From positions 444,940-508,939 of the forward strand of contig NZ_FCOP01000010.1 of the NCBI RefSeq assembly GCF_900021175.1: a DNA stretch of 64,000 bases, written 5' to 3'. This document shows positions 20,520 to 29,763 of this stretch, one piece after another; the stretch's first letter is position 1, and each line of letters starts with the position of its first letter. The translations under genes were made by a program, and so were the position numbers. The notes under the pieces were generated by a model. It saw only the letters and a list, made by a program, of their open reading frames with translations. It made no database searches and was not told where the DNA came from. Source of the DNA: Pseudenterobacter timonensis. Lineage in GTDB: Bacteria > Pseudomonadota > Gammaproteobacteria > Enterobacterales > Enterobacteriaceae.

Positions 20520-21416
20520 TTACCCCAGATGTTCCCCGCCGCACACGCCATGTACCTCTGCCGTGACGTAGCTTGATTCCTGACTTGCCAGATAAACGTA
20601 GACCGGCGCCAGCTCGGCAGGCTGCCCCGCGCGTTTCATTGGTGTCTGCTGACCAAACTGCGGAATTTTATCCTGCGTCTGGCCGCCGGAGATCTGCAGC
20701 GCCGTCCAGATAGGGCCCGGGGCGACCACGTTCACACGGATCCCTTGCTCGGCAATCTGCTTCGCCAGCCCGCGGCTGTAGTTCAGGATGGCCGCCTTGG
20801 TGGAGGCGTAGTCCAGCAGGTGCGGGCTTGGCTGATAGGCCTGAATGGACGACGTGGTGATAATGCTGGAGCCTGCCGGCAGCAGCGGGATCGCCTCCTG
20901 GGTAATGTAGAAGAGCGCCAGGACGTTAACCGCATAGGTCTGTTTAAACTGCTCGGTCGTCAGATCGGCAATCTTTTCTACCGCAGTCTGTTTACCAGCT
21001 ACCAGCGCAAGGATATCCAGTCCCCCCAGCGCTTCGTGAGCCTTATGCACCAGCGAACGGGCAAACTGCTCGTCGCTTAAATCGCCCGGGATCAGCACCG
21101 CTTTGCGGCCCGCCTCTTCGATAAGCTGCTTAACCTGCTGCGCATCCTCTTCTTCCGCCGGAAGATAGTTAATAGCGACATCCGCACCTTCACGCGCGTA
21201 AGCGATGGCGGCAGCTCGTCCGATACCGGAGTCACCTCCTGTCACCAGCGCCTTACGATCCTGGAGCCTGCCGCTACCTTTATAGCTTTGCTCGCCGCAG
21301 TCAGGCACCGGCGTCATTTTCGCCTGGACGCCCGGAGCGGGTTGCTTCTGCTTCGGATATTCACCGGTGTGATACTGGGTAGTAGGATCCTGGATTTTCG
21401 TCTGGTTATCTGCCAT
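20520..21416 (-). CDS. yghA: SDR-family oxidoreductase YghA
   Basis: 298 residues, classical short-chain dehydrogenase with an N-terminal extension of about 50 residues. Cofactor motif TGGDSGIGR, the catalytic serine in ITTSSIQAY, and Tyr-Lys in YASTKAA are present. E. coli YghA is an NADP-dependent aldehyde/alcohol reductase of broad specificity. Convergent with exbBD. Confidence 0.93.
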   Translation of the reverse strand: MADNQTKIQDPTTQYHTGEYPKQKQPAPGVQAKMTPVPDCGEQSYKGSGRLQDRKALVTGGDSGIGRAAAIAYAREGADVAINYLPAEEEDAQQVKQLIEEAGRKAVLIPGDLSDEQFARSLVHKAHEALGGLDILALVAGKQTAVEKIADLTTEQFKQTYAVNVLALFYITQEAIPLLPAGSSIITTSSIQAYQPSPHLLDYASTKAAILNYSRGLAKQIAEQGIRVNVVAPGPIWTALQISGGQTQDKIPQFGQQTPMKRAGQPAELAPVYVYLASQESSYVTAEVHGVCGGEHLG

Positions 21417-21521
21417 GTGGAATCTCCTGTTTTGTGACGTAGATGATAAGCTTAGGAGAAAATTCTGGCTTGTGTGGGATAATCAGGATAATCCTTAATT
21501 TTCTTACCGCTTCGGTTATTT

Positions 21522-21980
21522 TTATGCGTCTTTTTCGGGGAGAGGGGAGGCAGGCGAATCGGCTCTGGCGGCAACGGCCTCCGGGTCAAGCGCCACGGCG
21601 GCGACGCTGGCGGTGCGGTGTTTGCCCTCGGCAAGAAGACGGGTAAGGCGCAGCGTGGCAGTTTCGCGCGCCAGAAGATGCTGATAATGGCTCTCCAGTC
21701 GCGCCATAACCTTTTCGGTCAGTTCCGGCTTTTGCGCTATCAGACTGGCGATCGCCGCACCGTAGATCTCTTCTTTCACCTGCAGGGGATATATTTCACG
21801 GCGGTTATGCCACTTCAGGCGCACCAGCGCCGCAGGAATAGAAACCATATCCTGTGTAATTCGCGCCATCTCTTCATTTTTATGCTGAATAAGCGCATCA
21901 AGGTTTTGCTTTAAGATAAATTCGTCGCTTTTAGCATTATCCAAAGCCAAACAGATGTTATCTTCCGGCGCGTCGCTCAT
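21522..21980 (-). CDS. Unrecognised soluble protein, second gene of a two-gene unit
   Basis: 152 residues from ATG 21980, which has GGAGGG eight bases upstream; an in-frame GTG at 21989 is an alternative start. Largely helical (residues 10-110), with a proline/alanine-rich tail and no signal peptide or membrane segment. It begins one base after the stop of the preceding gene, so the two are translationally coupled. I recognise no family. Paired with the next two entries in a cassette absent from this position in E. coli as far as I recall. Confidence 0.6.
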   Translation of the reverse strand: MSDAPEDNICLALDNAKSDEFILKQNLDALIQHKNEEMARITQDMVSIPAALVRLKWHNRREIYPLQVKEEIYGAAIASLIAQKPELTEKVMARLESHYQHLLARETATLRLTRLLAEGKHRTASVAAVALDPEAVAARADSPASPLPEKDA

Positions 21981-21981
21981 C

Positions 21982-22386
21982 TTATTCACCCTCCAGCTTA
22001 TAAAAAAGAGGCGCGGAGGTTTCGCGGGTAATTAGATTAAGCCAGATTGCGTTGCCCTCTTTATTTATCGCTTCGCTTTTTTCGGCCATTATTTCACTTA
22101 ATGTCTGGGCATCTATTTCGCCTTCAGCCTGCAGGTCGTTAAGCAGCCGGACAAAGACCTCGATCTTCGCCGCGCGAAATAAGCGTTCTTTTATATGGCG
22201 ATCGTGCTCTTCCAGCAGCATATTGCGGGATTTACCGGAGTGGGAAACACCAATTAATATGTCAGCCTCGAAATCGGAGAGGGTTGTTTTTCCCTGAGTT
22301 AAACTGGCATTTTTTTCTGCTGCCTCGGGCTTCTCTTTTTCAGGCGTAATGTGAAACCTGGCCGGGACCAGATGCTCAGGCAGCAT
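21982..22386 (-). CDS. Unrecognised soluble protein, first gene of the unit
   Basis: 134 residues if started at ATG 22386, which is preceded by AAAGGA at good spacing; an upstream TTG at 22485 would extend it through the divergent promoter region and is less likely. Charged, helical, with ILIGVSHSGKS around residue 50 that superficially resembles a nucleotide loop but lacks the full Walker A pattern. No membrane segment. No family recognised. Confidence 0.6.
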   Translation of the reverse strand: MLPEHLVPARFHITPEKEKPEAAEKNASLTQGKTTLSDFEADILIGVSHSGKSRNMLLEEHDRHIKERLFRAAKIEVFVRLLNDLQAEGEIDAQTLSEIMAEKSEAINKEGNAIWLNLITRETSAPLFYKLEGE

Positions 22387-22488
22387 TTCAATATCCTTTG
22401 TTTTCAAAAAGATAGTTTTATTCGGGAGGTGAGATCCGTTGACAATAACATGGGGCAATTTTAAAATCAAAAAAAATGGAGCCAACCC

Positions 22489-22989
22489 ATGAACAGCATT
22501 TTTTATTCTGTCATTACCCTGCTTTTGCTGACGGCCGGCGTGCTTTTATTGATGCGCGAATTTAATAAAACAGAGACGCCGCCCGCAGATGCCGCTCCCC
22601 AGCCACAGCCTTTGACAAAGGAGGAGGGAGAAGATCATTTTTCATCGCTCATGAATGCGATAACGCCGGTCTGGTACTGGCGAGTTAATCATGAATATAT
22701 TGATTTCCTGCACGCGACAATTAAGCGAATGAAAATGACGGAAATAAACGATACGCCCGGGTTGTTTGAGGCCCAGCGTCGTTGCAGCGACCTTAATTCC
22801 GCCGTTTATAAATATTACGACAATATCAAAAAGCGCTGCCTGAACGGGGAAAAAGTCGCCTTCTCCGATCTGGAGGTGCTTAACCTGCGCCAGTGTTTTC
22901 GGGAGTTTAGCCTGGAAGCTTATCCCGAACTGGTGGCGCTGGTCTGGCCGGACTATGCCCGTCCGCAGGTTAACCCGGCAGAAGTGTAA
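22489..22989 (+). CDS. Unrecognised membrane-anchored protein
   Basis: 166 residues, with a GGAG site seven bases before ATG 22489. A single N-terminal membrane helix (about 5-22) is followed by a proline-rich linker and a helical domain containing ITPVWYWRVNHEYIDF and a C-terminal VALVWPDY. It is divergent from the two unknown genes, about 100 bases apart, and upstream of yqhA. No family recognised. Confidence 0.65.
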   Translation: MNSIFYSVITLLLLTAGVLLLMREFNKTETPPADAAPQPQPLTKEEGEDHFSSLMNAITPVWYWRVNHEYIDFLHATIKRMKMTEINDTPGLFEAQRRCSDLNSAVYKYYDNIKKRCLNGEKVAFSDLEVLNLRQCFREFSLEAYPELVALVWPDYARPQVNPAEV

Positions 22990-23061
22990 GGTTTTTGTGG
23001 GTTAGTTGTTGCAATCTGTTTACCGCGTTGCGATATACTTCAACCTGGTTTTGCTTGCTGA

Positions 23062-23559
<498 letters not shown>

Positions 23560-23565
23560 GAGGCG

Positions 23566-24210
23566 CTTCCCCTCACCCCGGCCCTCTCCCCGGTGGGAAG
23601 AGAGAGAAAGGCGTGATAAACGCGGGTGCGGAGTCGGCTCCTTCTGTGAGGCAACGGGTAAAAGACGGCAGCGGACCGTCTCCTCTCCCCGGTGGGGAGA
23701 GGGAGAAAAGCGTGATAAACGCGGGTGCGGAGTCTGCTCCCTCTGTAGGGCAACGGGTAAAAGACCGCAGCGGACCGTCTCCTCTCCCCGGTGGGGAGAG
23801 GGAGAAAAGCGTGATAAACGCGGGTGCGGAGTCTGCTCCCTCTGTGGGGCAACGGGTAAAAGACGGCAGCGGACCGTCCCCTCTCCCCGGTGAGGAGAGG
23901 GAGAAAGCGTGATAAACGCGGGTGCGGAGTCTGCTCCCTCTGTGAGGCAACGGGTAAAAGACCGCAGCGGACCGTCTCCTCTCCCCGGTGGGGAGAGGGA
24001 GAAAAGCGTGATAAACGCGGGTGCGGAGTCTGCTCCAGCTGTGAGGCAACGGGTAAAAGACTGCAGCGGACCGTCTCCTCTCCCCGGTGGGAAGAGGGAG
24101 AAAGGCGTGATAAACGCGTGTGCGGAGCCGGTTCCCTCTGTGGGGCAACGGGTAAAAGACCGCAGCGGACCGTCCCCTCTCCCCTCCGGGGAGAGGGTTA
24201 GGGTGAGGGG
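23566..24210. repeat. Six-copy 99-bp tandem array between yqhA and gpr
   Basis: Unit starts (GTGATAAACGCG) fall at 23613, 23712, 23811, 23909, 24008 and 24107, a period of 99 (once 98). Each unit joins a unique stretch (GCGGAGTCTGCTCCCTCTGT, CAACGGGTAAAAGAC, CAGCGGACCGTC) to the REP-like core CCTCTCCCCGGTGGGGAGAGG. Because 99 is a multiple of three, long frames cross it on both strands; these are not genes. Confidence 0.95.
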
Positions 24211-24211
24211 A

Positions 24212-25252
24212 TTATTTATCCGATGACGCCTGCCACAGATTTAGCTCCCCGTCCGCCACATGCTGGTCAATCTTCCTCAGCTCCTCCTCGCTAAAGCGCA
24301 GATTATCCAGCGCCCGTACATTCTCCTCCAGCTGCTCCGGACGGCTCGCCCCGATCAGCACCGAGGTGACGCGCTCATCTTTCAGCAGCCAGCTTAACGC
24401 CATCTGGGCCATCGTTTGCCCGCGCTGTTGCGCCATCTCGTTGAGCAGGCGCAGGCTATTCAGGTTCGCTTCCGTCAGCATCTTCTCCGTCAGGCCGCGC
24501 ACCTTTTTACCCTCGCGATGCATACGCGAATCGTCCGGGATGCCGTTAAGGTATTTGCCGGTGAGCAGCCCCTGCGCCAGCGGCGTAAAGGCGATGCAGC
24601 CGGTGCCGTTAGCCGCCAGGGTCGCCAGCAGACCGCTCTTATCTACCCAGCGGTTGAGCAGATTATAGGAAGGCTGATGAATCAGCAGCGGCACTTTCCA
24701 CTCGCGCAGCAGATCGGCCATCTTTTGAGTGCGCTCCGGTGAATAAGAGGAGATCCCCACGTAAAGCGCTTTTCCGCTCTGCACCGCATGGGCCAGTGCG
24801 CCAGCGGTCTCTTCCATCGGCGTATTCTCATCCACGCGATGGGAGTAGAAGATATCCACATACTCCAGCCCCATCCGCTGCAGACTCTGGTCGAGGCTGG
24901 CAAGCAGGTATTTGCGCGAGCCGCCGGAGCCATAGGGTCCAGGCCACATGTCATACCCCGCTTTGGTGGAGATGATCAGCTCGTCGCGGTAGCCTGCGAA
25001 ATCCTCCCGCAGCAGACGGCCAAAGTTCTCCTCGGCGCTTCCCGGCGGCGGGCCGTAGTTGTTGGCGAGATCGAAGTGGGTGATGCCAGAATCAAAGGCT
25101 TTGCGCAGCAGCGCGCGCTGGCTCTCCAGCGTCTGGACATGACCGAAGCTATGCCACAGGCCAAGTGAGAGGGCGGGCAGACGTAAACCGCTTCTGCCGC
25201 AGTAGCGGTACTGCATCTTTTCGTAGCGGCCAGGGTCGGCGTTCCAGGACAT
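24212..25252 (-). CDS. gpr: L-glyceraldehyde 3-phosphate reductase Gpr (YghZ)
   Basis: 346 residues, the E. coli length. Aldo-keto reductase of the AKR14/Kv-beta-like group: GITHFDLANNYGPPPGSAEENFG supplies the catalytic Asp and Tyr, ISTKAGYDMWPGPYGSGGS the lysine, YVDIFYSHRVD the histidine, and IGASRPEQLEENV the cofactor site. The enzyme detoxifies L-glyceraldehyde 3-phosphate and methylglyoxal with NADPH. Confidence 0.95.
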   Translation of the reverse strand: MSWNADPGRYEKMQYRYCGRSGLRLPALSLGLWHSFGHVQTLESQRALLRKAFDSGITHFDLANNYGPPPGSAEENFGRLLREDFAGYRDELIISTKAGYDMWPGPYGSGGSRKYLLASLDQSLQRMGLEYVDIFYSHRVDENTPMEETAGALAHAVQSGKALYVGISSYSPERTQKMADLLREWKVPLLIHQPSYNLLNRWVDKSGLLATLAANGTGCIAFTPLAQGLLTGKYLNGIPDDSRMHREGKKVRGLTEKMLTEANLNSLRLLNEMAQQRGQTMAQMALSWLLKDERVTSVLIGASRPEQLEENVRALDNLRFSEEELRKIDQHVADGELNLWQASSDK

Positions 25253-25686
25253 GATGTCTCCTTGTTATGATGCGTTTTGAAACAGCGTTTTCATCCATTA
25301 TAGAATCATAAATTTTGATGAGATGCGACTTCCCTCCCGCCGCTCTGTTGCGGATGAAAGATATATTTTAATAACCACAATTTAACACTGTTTCTTTTAT
25401 AGAGGCGAATTTTGCCTTTTGCGCAATATGGCTAATTCAGGCGTTTTAATTAACGCGCTAAATATGTGGAATTAATTAAGTGCTTCTGAATAAATCATAT
25501 TAAAAACAAGAAGATACTATTTTTATGCGCTCTGTTTTCCAGCGTGAAGCTGCGATTTTTAAAAAAATAAGAGAAGCGTAAATATTTATAAAATTCATCT
25601 TAAATAAGTATTGTTCTGCCAGCTGCTGCCGATAAAGGAAAAGGAGGCGCCTGCGGGCGAAGACTCCGTAACGGCAAGGATAATCT
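25253..25686. other. AT-rich intergenic region before the chemoreceptor gene
   Basis: About 430 bases, clearly richer in A+T than the surroundings and without a credible gene. The only signal I can name is the sigma-28-like promoter at its right end. The AT-richness is consistent with an H-NS-bound or recently acquired boundary, but that is inference. Confidence 0.6.
25609..25635 (+). promoter_or_regulatory. Sigma-28 (FliA) class promoter of the chemoreceptor gene
   Basis: TATTGTTC, exactly 11 bases, then GCCGATAA. The -10 matches the FliA consensus 8 of 8 and the -35 matches TAAAGTTT 5 of 8. It leaves a leader of roughly 45 bases before ATG 25687, which fits a late flagellar/chemotaxis gene. 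Confidence 0.75.
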
Positions 25687-27255
25687 ATGAATCTGTTTCG
25701 CAATTTTACGATCCGTCGCGTCATGCTGATGGTGCTGGGCTTTTTTTGTTTCATGTGGGCAGGCGTGGGTCTGTACAGCACCTGGTCCCTTTCCCGGGTC
25801 GCCGAGGGGCAGGAGATTGACAGACAACTGGTGCAGCAGCTGACGCTGGTAAGCCAGGGGAACGACGCCTATTTTCGCGTGGTTACGCGCCTGAGCCGTG
25901 CGATGGAGCTGCAGGCGACGGGCGGCACCCCTGATTTCGCTCCGGCGCGCCAGGCGCTGGATAATCTTCGCAGCAGACTTAGCGAGATGAAGGCCATATC
26001 GCCAGGGCCGATGGATCCGCAGATTTCCGCGCAGATGCTGGCTGCGTGGCAGGATTTGCTCGAGCAGGGTATCGCTCCCCAGCTGGCACTGGCGCAGCAG
26101 GGTCAGTCAGAGGGCTACCGGCAGCAGGCGGGGCAGGTGACGCCGACGCTCAGCCGCGCCTTTGGCGCCGCCGCCGACGCGTTTAACCGTGCCGCGACAG
26201 ACAGGATCGACAGCTCCCGCGCTACGGTGGATGAGCTGGTGGGCATCACCCGAACGGCGATTATCGCCGCCACCCTTATTGGTCTGCTGATCCTTCTCTT
26301 TAGCGACCGCTATCTGGTCGCCATGCTGGTCAAACCGCTGGCGCAGATGCGTGAGCATTTTCGCCAGATTGCCCAGGGCGATCTTAGCCAGCCGATTGCC
26401 CCCATCGGACGTAACTGTGTAGGGCAGCTGGTGCCGCTGCTTACCGCCATGCAGGATAGCCTGCGCGAGGCGGTAAGCACCATTCGCGCCGGCAGTGAAA
26501 ACATCTGGCGCGGCGCAGGAGAAATTGCCCAGGGCAATAACGATCTCTCCTCGCGTACCGAAGAACAAGCTGCCGCGCTGGAGCAGACGGCGGCAAGCAT
26601 GGAGCAGCTGACCGCCACGGTGAAGCTGAACGCTGACCACGCCCGGCAGGCCAGCACGCTGGCGGAGGTAGCCTCCACCACTGCGGGCCGCGGTGAATCG
26701 TTAGTCAAAGAGGTGGTGGCGACCATGAGCGGCATTTCTGACAGCTCGCACAAGATTGCCGATATCACCAGCGTGATTAACGGCATCGCCTTTCAGACCA
26801 ACATCCTGGCGCTGAACGCGGCGGTAGAAGCGGCGCGTGCGGGAGAGCAGGGGCGCGGTTTCGCCGTAGTGGCCGCAGAGGTGCGTAACCTGGCGAGCCG
26901 GAGCGCCAGCGCGGCGAAAGAGATAGAAGGGCTTATTGCCGACTCCGTAACCCGCGTGGATCGCGGTGCCCATCTGGTTAACGAGACGGGCAGCACCATG
27001 CAGGCGATTTTGCGCGACGTTACAGAGGTCACGACCCTGATGCGGCAGATTGCGCTGGCGTCAGAGGAGCAGAGCAGAGGCATCTCGCAGGTGGGACTGG
27101 CGATTGGTCAGATGGATGGCGTCACCCAGCAGAATGCCTCCCTGGTGGAGCAGGTCTCCGCCGCCGCCGCCGCGCTGGCGCGCCAGACGGATGAACTTCA
27201 GCGTTCGGTGCAGAAATTTCGCCTCAGCGCCCGGGAGGCGGAGCCGCTCGGGTAA
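25687..27255 (+). CDS. Methyl-accepting chemotaxis protein
   Basis: 522 residues. N-terminal membrane helix (about 11-33), a periplasmic four-helix ligand-binding region (35-185) of the Tar/Tsr type, second helix (about 188-210), HAMP, then the cytoplasmic coiled-coil signalling domain. The hairpin tip is intact: [40 protein letters not shown] sections bind CheA/CheW. The C-terminus ends SAREAEPLG and lacks the NWETF-type CheR/CheB tether, as in low-abundance receptors. Ligand unknown. Expression is probably flagellar (sigma-28 promoter upstream). Confidence 0.93.
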   Translation: MNLFRNFTIRRVMLMVLGFFCFMWAGVGLYSTWSLSRVAEGQEIDRQLVQQLTLVSQGNDAYFRVVTRLSRAMELQATGGTPDFAPARQALDNLRSRLSEMKAISPGPMDPQISAQMLAAWQDLLEQGIAPQLALAQQGQSEGYRQQAGQVTPTLSRAFGAAADAFNRAATDRIDSSRATVDELVGITRTAIIAATLIGLLILLFSDRYLVAMLVKPLAQMREHFRQIAQGDLSQPIAPIGRNCVGQLVPLLTAMQDSLREAVSTIRAGSENIWRGAGEIAQGNNDLSSRTEEQAAALEQTAASMEQLTATVKLNADHARQASTLAEVASTTAGRGESLVKEVVATMSGISDSSHKIADITSVINGIAFQTNILALNAAVEAARAGEQGRGFAVVAAEVRNLASRSASAAKEIEGLIADSVTRVDRGAHLVNETGSTMQAILRDVTEVTTLMRQIALASEEQSRGISQVGLAIGQMDGVTQQNASLVEQVSAAAAALARQTDELQRSVQKFRLSAREAEPLG

Positions 27256-27262
27256 GGGATTA

Positions 27263-28000
27263 TCAGGCCGCCCCGTGCGGCCTGATGATTTTAGGCAAAC
27301 GGGCATCGGTGATCAGCTCGGTCACCTGGGAAAGATGCCCTATTTTCACCTCGCTGGCGCGCTTAAGCTTACTTTTATCGATCAGCAGCAGCGACTGCGC
27401 GGCCCGTTTAAGCAGCTGCGCTTTAAACCCGGCGCTGTGCATTGCCGGGTCCCACATATTGCCCGCCTCATCGACCCCCTCGCAGGAGAAGATAAACAGG
27501 TCGATCTCCATTCCCTTCAGCAGCGAGCCCAGCGCGGGATTCACATAGCAGCGGTATTTACGCTCCAGCGTGCCGCCGGAGCAGATAAGGGTGATGCGCT
27601 CGCGTTTCGCCATCTCGTGACAGATGGGCAGGCTGTTGGTAAAGACGGTCATCTCTATATCCGGCAGCTGGCGCGCCAGATGAAAGCAGGTGGAGCTGGC
27701 ATCCAGGGCGAGGATCATCCCTTCACTTATCCAGCCCAGCGCGTGACGGGCGATATCCACCTTATCGGCGTAATGGCTTTTTAACCGGCTGCCAAACGGC
27801 TCGCCACCGTCGCGGTTAGGGGGATGAATCAGCCGCGCCCGACCATGATGGCGCACGATCTTTCCGTGCTGCTGTAACGCCCTGAGATCCCGGCGGATGG
27901 TCTCCTGGCTGACGGCGAGCCTGTCAGCGAGCGCCCCGGTGGTGAGCCAGTCGCTGTCGCGTAGCAGCGCGAGAATGCTTTGCTGTCGGTTACCCTTCAT
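27263..28000 (-). CDS. DeoR-family regulator, FucR-like
   Basis: 245 residues. N-terminal winged HTH (about 5-57) with LTTGALADRLAVSQETIRRDLRALQ in the DeoR pattern, and a C-terminal sugar-phosphate sensor domain with LDASSTCFHLARQLPD, FTNSLPICHE, SGGTLERKY and LFIFSCEGVD. From memory it is strikingly close to E. coli FucR, the fuculose-1-phosphate-responsive activator, over its whole length. No fucose gene is visible nearby; it is convergent with the chemoreceptor gene. It could be a relocated FucR or a paralogue for another deoxysugar. Confidence 0.85.
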   Translation of the reverse strand: MKGNRQQSILALLRDSDWLTTGALADRLAVSQETIRRDLRALQQHGKIVRHHGRARLIHPPNRDGGEPFGSRLKSHYADKVDIARHALGWISEGMILALDASSTCFHLARQLPDIEMTVFTNSLPICHEMAKRERITLICSGGTLERKYRCYVNPALGSLLKGMEIDLFIFSCEGVDEAGNMWDPAMHSAGFKAQLLKRAAQSLLLIDKSKLKRASEVKIGHLSQVTELITDARLPKIIRPHGAA

Positions 28001-28163
28001 GGTGCGGCTCCGGCTTTTCAGCGCCCGATCGGTGAAAGATAAAATGAGTGATGCCAGTTTAGCGGAGGGTTGTAAATAAGCGGGTAAAAAAAGCGCGACG
28101 GGGGCCGGTTTTCGGTCAGAGGAGGAGCGTCTTGCAGGGCGGTATTACCCGCCCTGCACGGGC

Positions 28164-28516
28164 TTAGTGGGTGGCTTCGCCCACCAGGCCGCCCGCACCG
28201 GCGCCGACCGCCGCGCCTTTCAGCACGCTTTTGCCGGTGAGGGCTGCCGCGCCTGCGCCAACGCTGCCGCGCCTGCGCCAACGGCCGCGCCGATCGCGCC
28301 GCCCTTGCGCGCCGCTTTACCTTTATCGCCGCTTTTCAGCATTGCGCCTGCGCCTGCGCCTACCACGGCGCCGCCGACGGTGGATTTCACATCTTTGCCC
28401 GCCGCCGCGCCGACGGCCGCGCCAACCAGCGCCCCGGTGCCGGTTTTATCAATCGCCATACCGGAGGCAGAAAAGATCAGCGTGCTGATGATCAGCGTTG
28501 TTCTTATCATTTTCAT
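28164..28516 (-). pseudogene. Exported glycine-zipper protein gene, frameshifted by a 20-bp tandem duplication
   Basis: From ATG 28516 (AAGGA upstream) the frame encodes a signal peptide (about 1-20) and a glycine-zipper domain (VGAAVGAAAGKD, GGAVVGAGAGAML, GGAIGAAVGAG), then runs into QARQPSPAKAC and stops at 28220. Removing one copy of an exact 20-bp tandem repeat restores a frame continuing TGKSVLKGAAVGAGAG, then LVGEATH, and stopping at 28164, giving 110 residues with another zipper. The intact form is therefore the evident ancestor. The 98-residue shifted product may still be made. Confidence 0.75.
28243..28282. repeat. Perfect 20-bp direct tandem duplication inside the glycine-zipper gene
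   Basis: 28243-28262 and 28263-28282 are identical (GCTGCCGCGCCTGCGCCAAC on the plus strand). The 20-base length is not a multiple of three and causes the frameshift. Confidence 0.95.
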
Positions 28517-28671
28517 GACAGTTCCTTTGCAACTGCGTGTGGTAATTACTCAAGACCGCTCGCCCAGGCCAGCGGCGGCGGAATAATGCCAGTAAACCGC
28601 GCGCGGTTGTAGGCCAATGATGCCTGAATCGCGGTGGACGGCGGAAAAGCACTCACAATGACAGGGGAAAT

Positions 28672-28695
28672 CGTTATATAATTTTTTGCATAACG
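28672..28695. promoter_or_regulatory. Probable ModE (molybdate) operator over a -10 element
   Basis: A 24-base element begins CGTTATATA and ends GCATAACG, with perfect six-base inverted arms CGTTAT/ATAACG separated by 12 bases. Length and both ends agree with the E. coli modA ModE operator as I recall it. A perfect TATAAT (28677-28682) lies inside, so ModE-molybdate binding would repress. It precedes the MolA-like gene by 15 bases. Confidence 0.6.
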
Positions 28696-28710
28696 AAAAG
28701 GTGAGGTCTT

Positions 28711-29763
28711 ATGAAACAGCAATTCTGGCGGGCTCTGGCCCTGAGCATAGTAATTTTTATCCCGTTAACTTCCCAGGCCTCCCGCCTGATAACCGATCAG
28801 ACTGGCCGACAGGTGACGATTCCCGATCGTGTCGATCGGGTGGTGGTATTGCAGCATCAGACCCTGAACCTGCTTGTGCAGATGAACGCCACCGACAAAA
28901 TTGTCGGCGTGATGGCAAACTGGAAGCAGCAGCTTGGCGAGGGCTACGCGCGCCTGGCGCCGGAGCTGAACCAGAAGGCGGCGCTGGGCGATCTTACCCA
29001 TGTCGATCCCGAAAAGCTGGTGGCGCTCCACCCGCAGGTGGTCTTTGTCACTAACTACGCGCCGAAGGCGATGATCGACACCATCAGCGCTCTGGGGATC
29101 CCGGTCGTGGCAATCTCACTGCGTCACGACGCGGCGGGGGAGCAGGATAAGATGAACCCGACGATGGCCGATGAAGAACAGGCCTACGATCGCGGTCTGC
29201 GCGAGGGGATTACGCTTATTGGCGATATCGTCAATAAGCCGCAGGAGGCGAAAGCGCTGATAGAGGCGACCGACCAGGGGCGTAAGCTGGTGCGCGAGCG
29301 CCTCAAGTCGATCCCGGCCGGCCAGCGGATCCGCGCCTATATGGCCAACCCCAATCTGACCACCTACGGCTCCGGCAAATATACCGGCCTGATGATGGCC
29401 CACGCGGGGGCGGTAAACGTAGCGGCGGAGACCGTCAAAGGCTTTAAAACCGTGACGATGGAGCAGGTCATCGCCTGGAACCCGCAGGTGATTTTTGTAC
29501 AGGATCGCTATCCGTCGGTGGTCAACGAAATCAACGCTTCACCTCAGTGGCAGGTGATTGATGCGGTGAAAAACCATCGCGTCTACCTGATGCCGGACTA
29601 CGCCAAAGCCTGGGGCTACCCGATGCCGGAGGCGATGGGCATTGGCGAGCTGTGGATGGCGAAAAAACTCTACCCCGAGCAGTTCCGTGATGTGGATATT
29701 CGCAAAGTAGCTAACGACTGGTATCAGCGTTTCTATCGCACAAACTATCAGGGCGTTGACTGA
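28711..29763 (+). CDS. MolA-like periplasmic substrate-binding protein (molybdate/tungstate or metal-chelate)
   Basis: 350 residues with AAAGGTGAGG upstream of ATG 28711. Signal peptide about 1-23 (LTSQAS), then the two-lobe TroA/FecB/BtuF fold joined by a long helix: RVVVLQHQTLNLLVQMNATD, LGDLTHVDPEKLVALHPQVVFVTNYAP, YGSGKYTGLMMAHAGAVNVA, WNPQVIFVQDRYP. The lineage resembles Haemophilus MolA, a molybdate/tungstate binder of the siderophore/B12 class, which fits the ModE-like site upstream and the ModA-like gene downstream. No permease or ATPase gene is adjacent, so it must use a distant transporter. A siderophore-binding role is the alternative. Confidence 0.75.
   Translation: MKQQFWRALALSIVIFIPLTSQASRLITDQTGRQVTIPDRVDRVVVLQHQTLNLLVQMNATDKIVGVMANWKQQLGEGYARLAPELNQKAALGDLTHVDPEKLVALHPQVVFVTNYAPKAMIDTISALGIPVVAISLRHDAAGEQDKMNPTMADEEQAYDRGLREGITLIGDIVNKPQEAKALIEATDQGRKLVRERLKSIPAGQRIRAYMANPNLTTYGSGKYTGLMMAHAGAVNVAAETVKGFKTVTMEQVIAWNPQVIFVQDRYPSVVNEINASPQWQVIDAVKNHRVYLMPDYAKAWGYPMPEAMGIGELWMAKKLYPEQFRDVDIRKVANDWYQRFYRTNYQGVD

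Noticed and set aside
21982..22386. P-loop ATPase suggested by a GVSHSGKS stretch
   Set aside because: The spacing does not fit GxxxxGK[ST] with supporting Walker B, so no ATPase call is made.
23566..24210. CRISPR array
   Set aside because: Repeats are tandem without variable spacers; the whole 99-bp unit is conserved, and no cas genes are present.
23613..24226. Open frames of about 100-190 codons across 23.4-24.2 kb on both strands
   Set aside because: They are translations of the 99-bp repeat, whose length is a multiple of three; no ribosome sites and no protein-like composition.
25500..25781. 93-codon minus-strand frame upstream of the chemoreceptor
   Set aside because: Overlaps the sigma-28-like promoter and the chemoreceptor start; no ribosome site or family.
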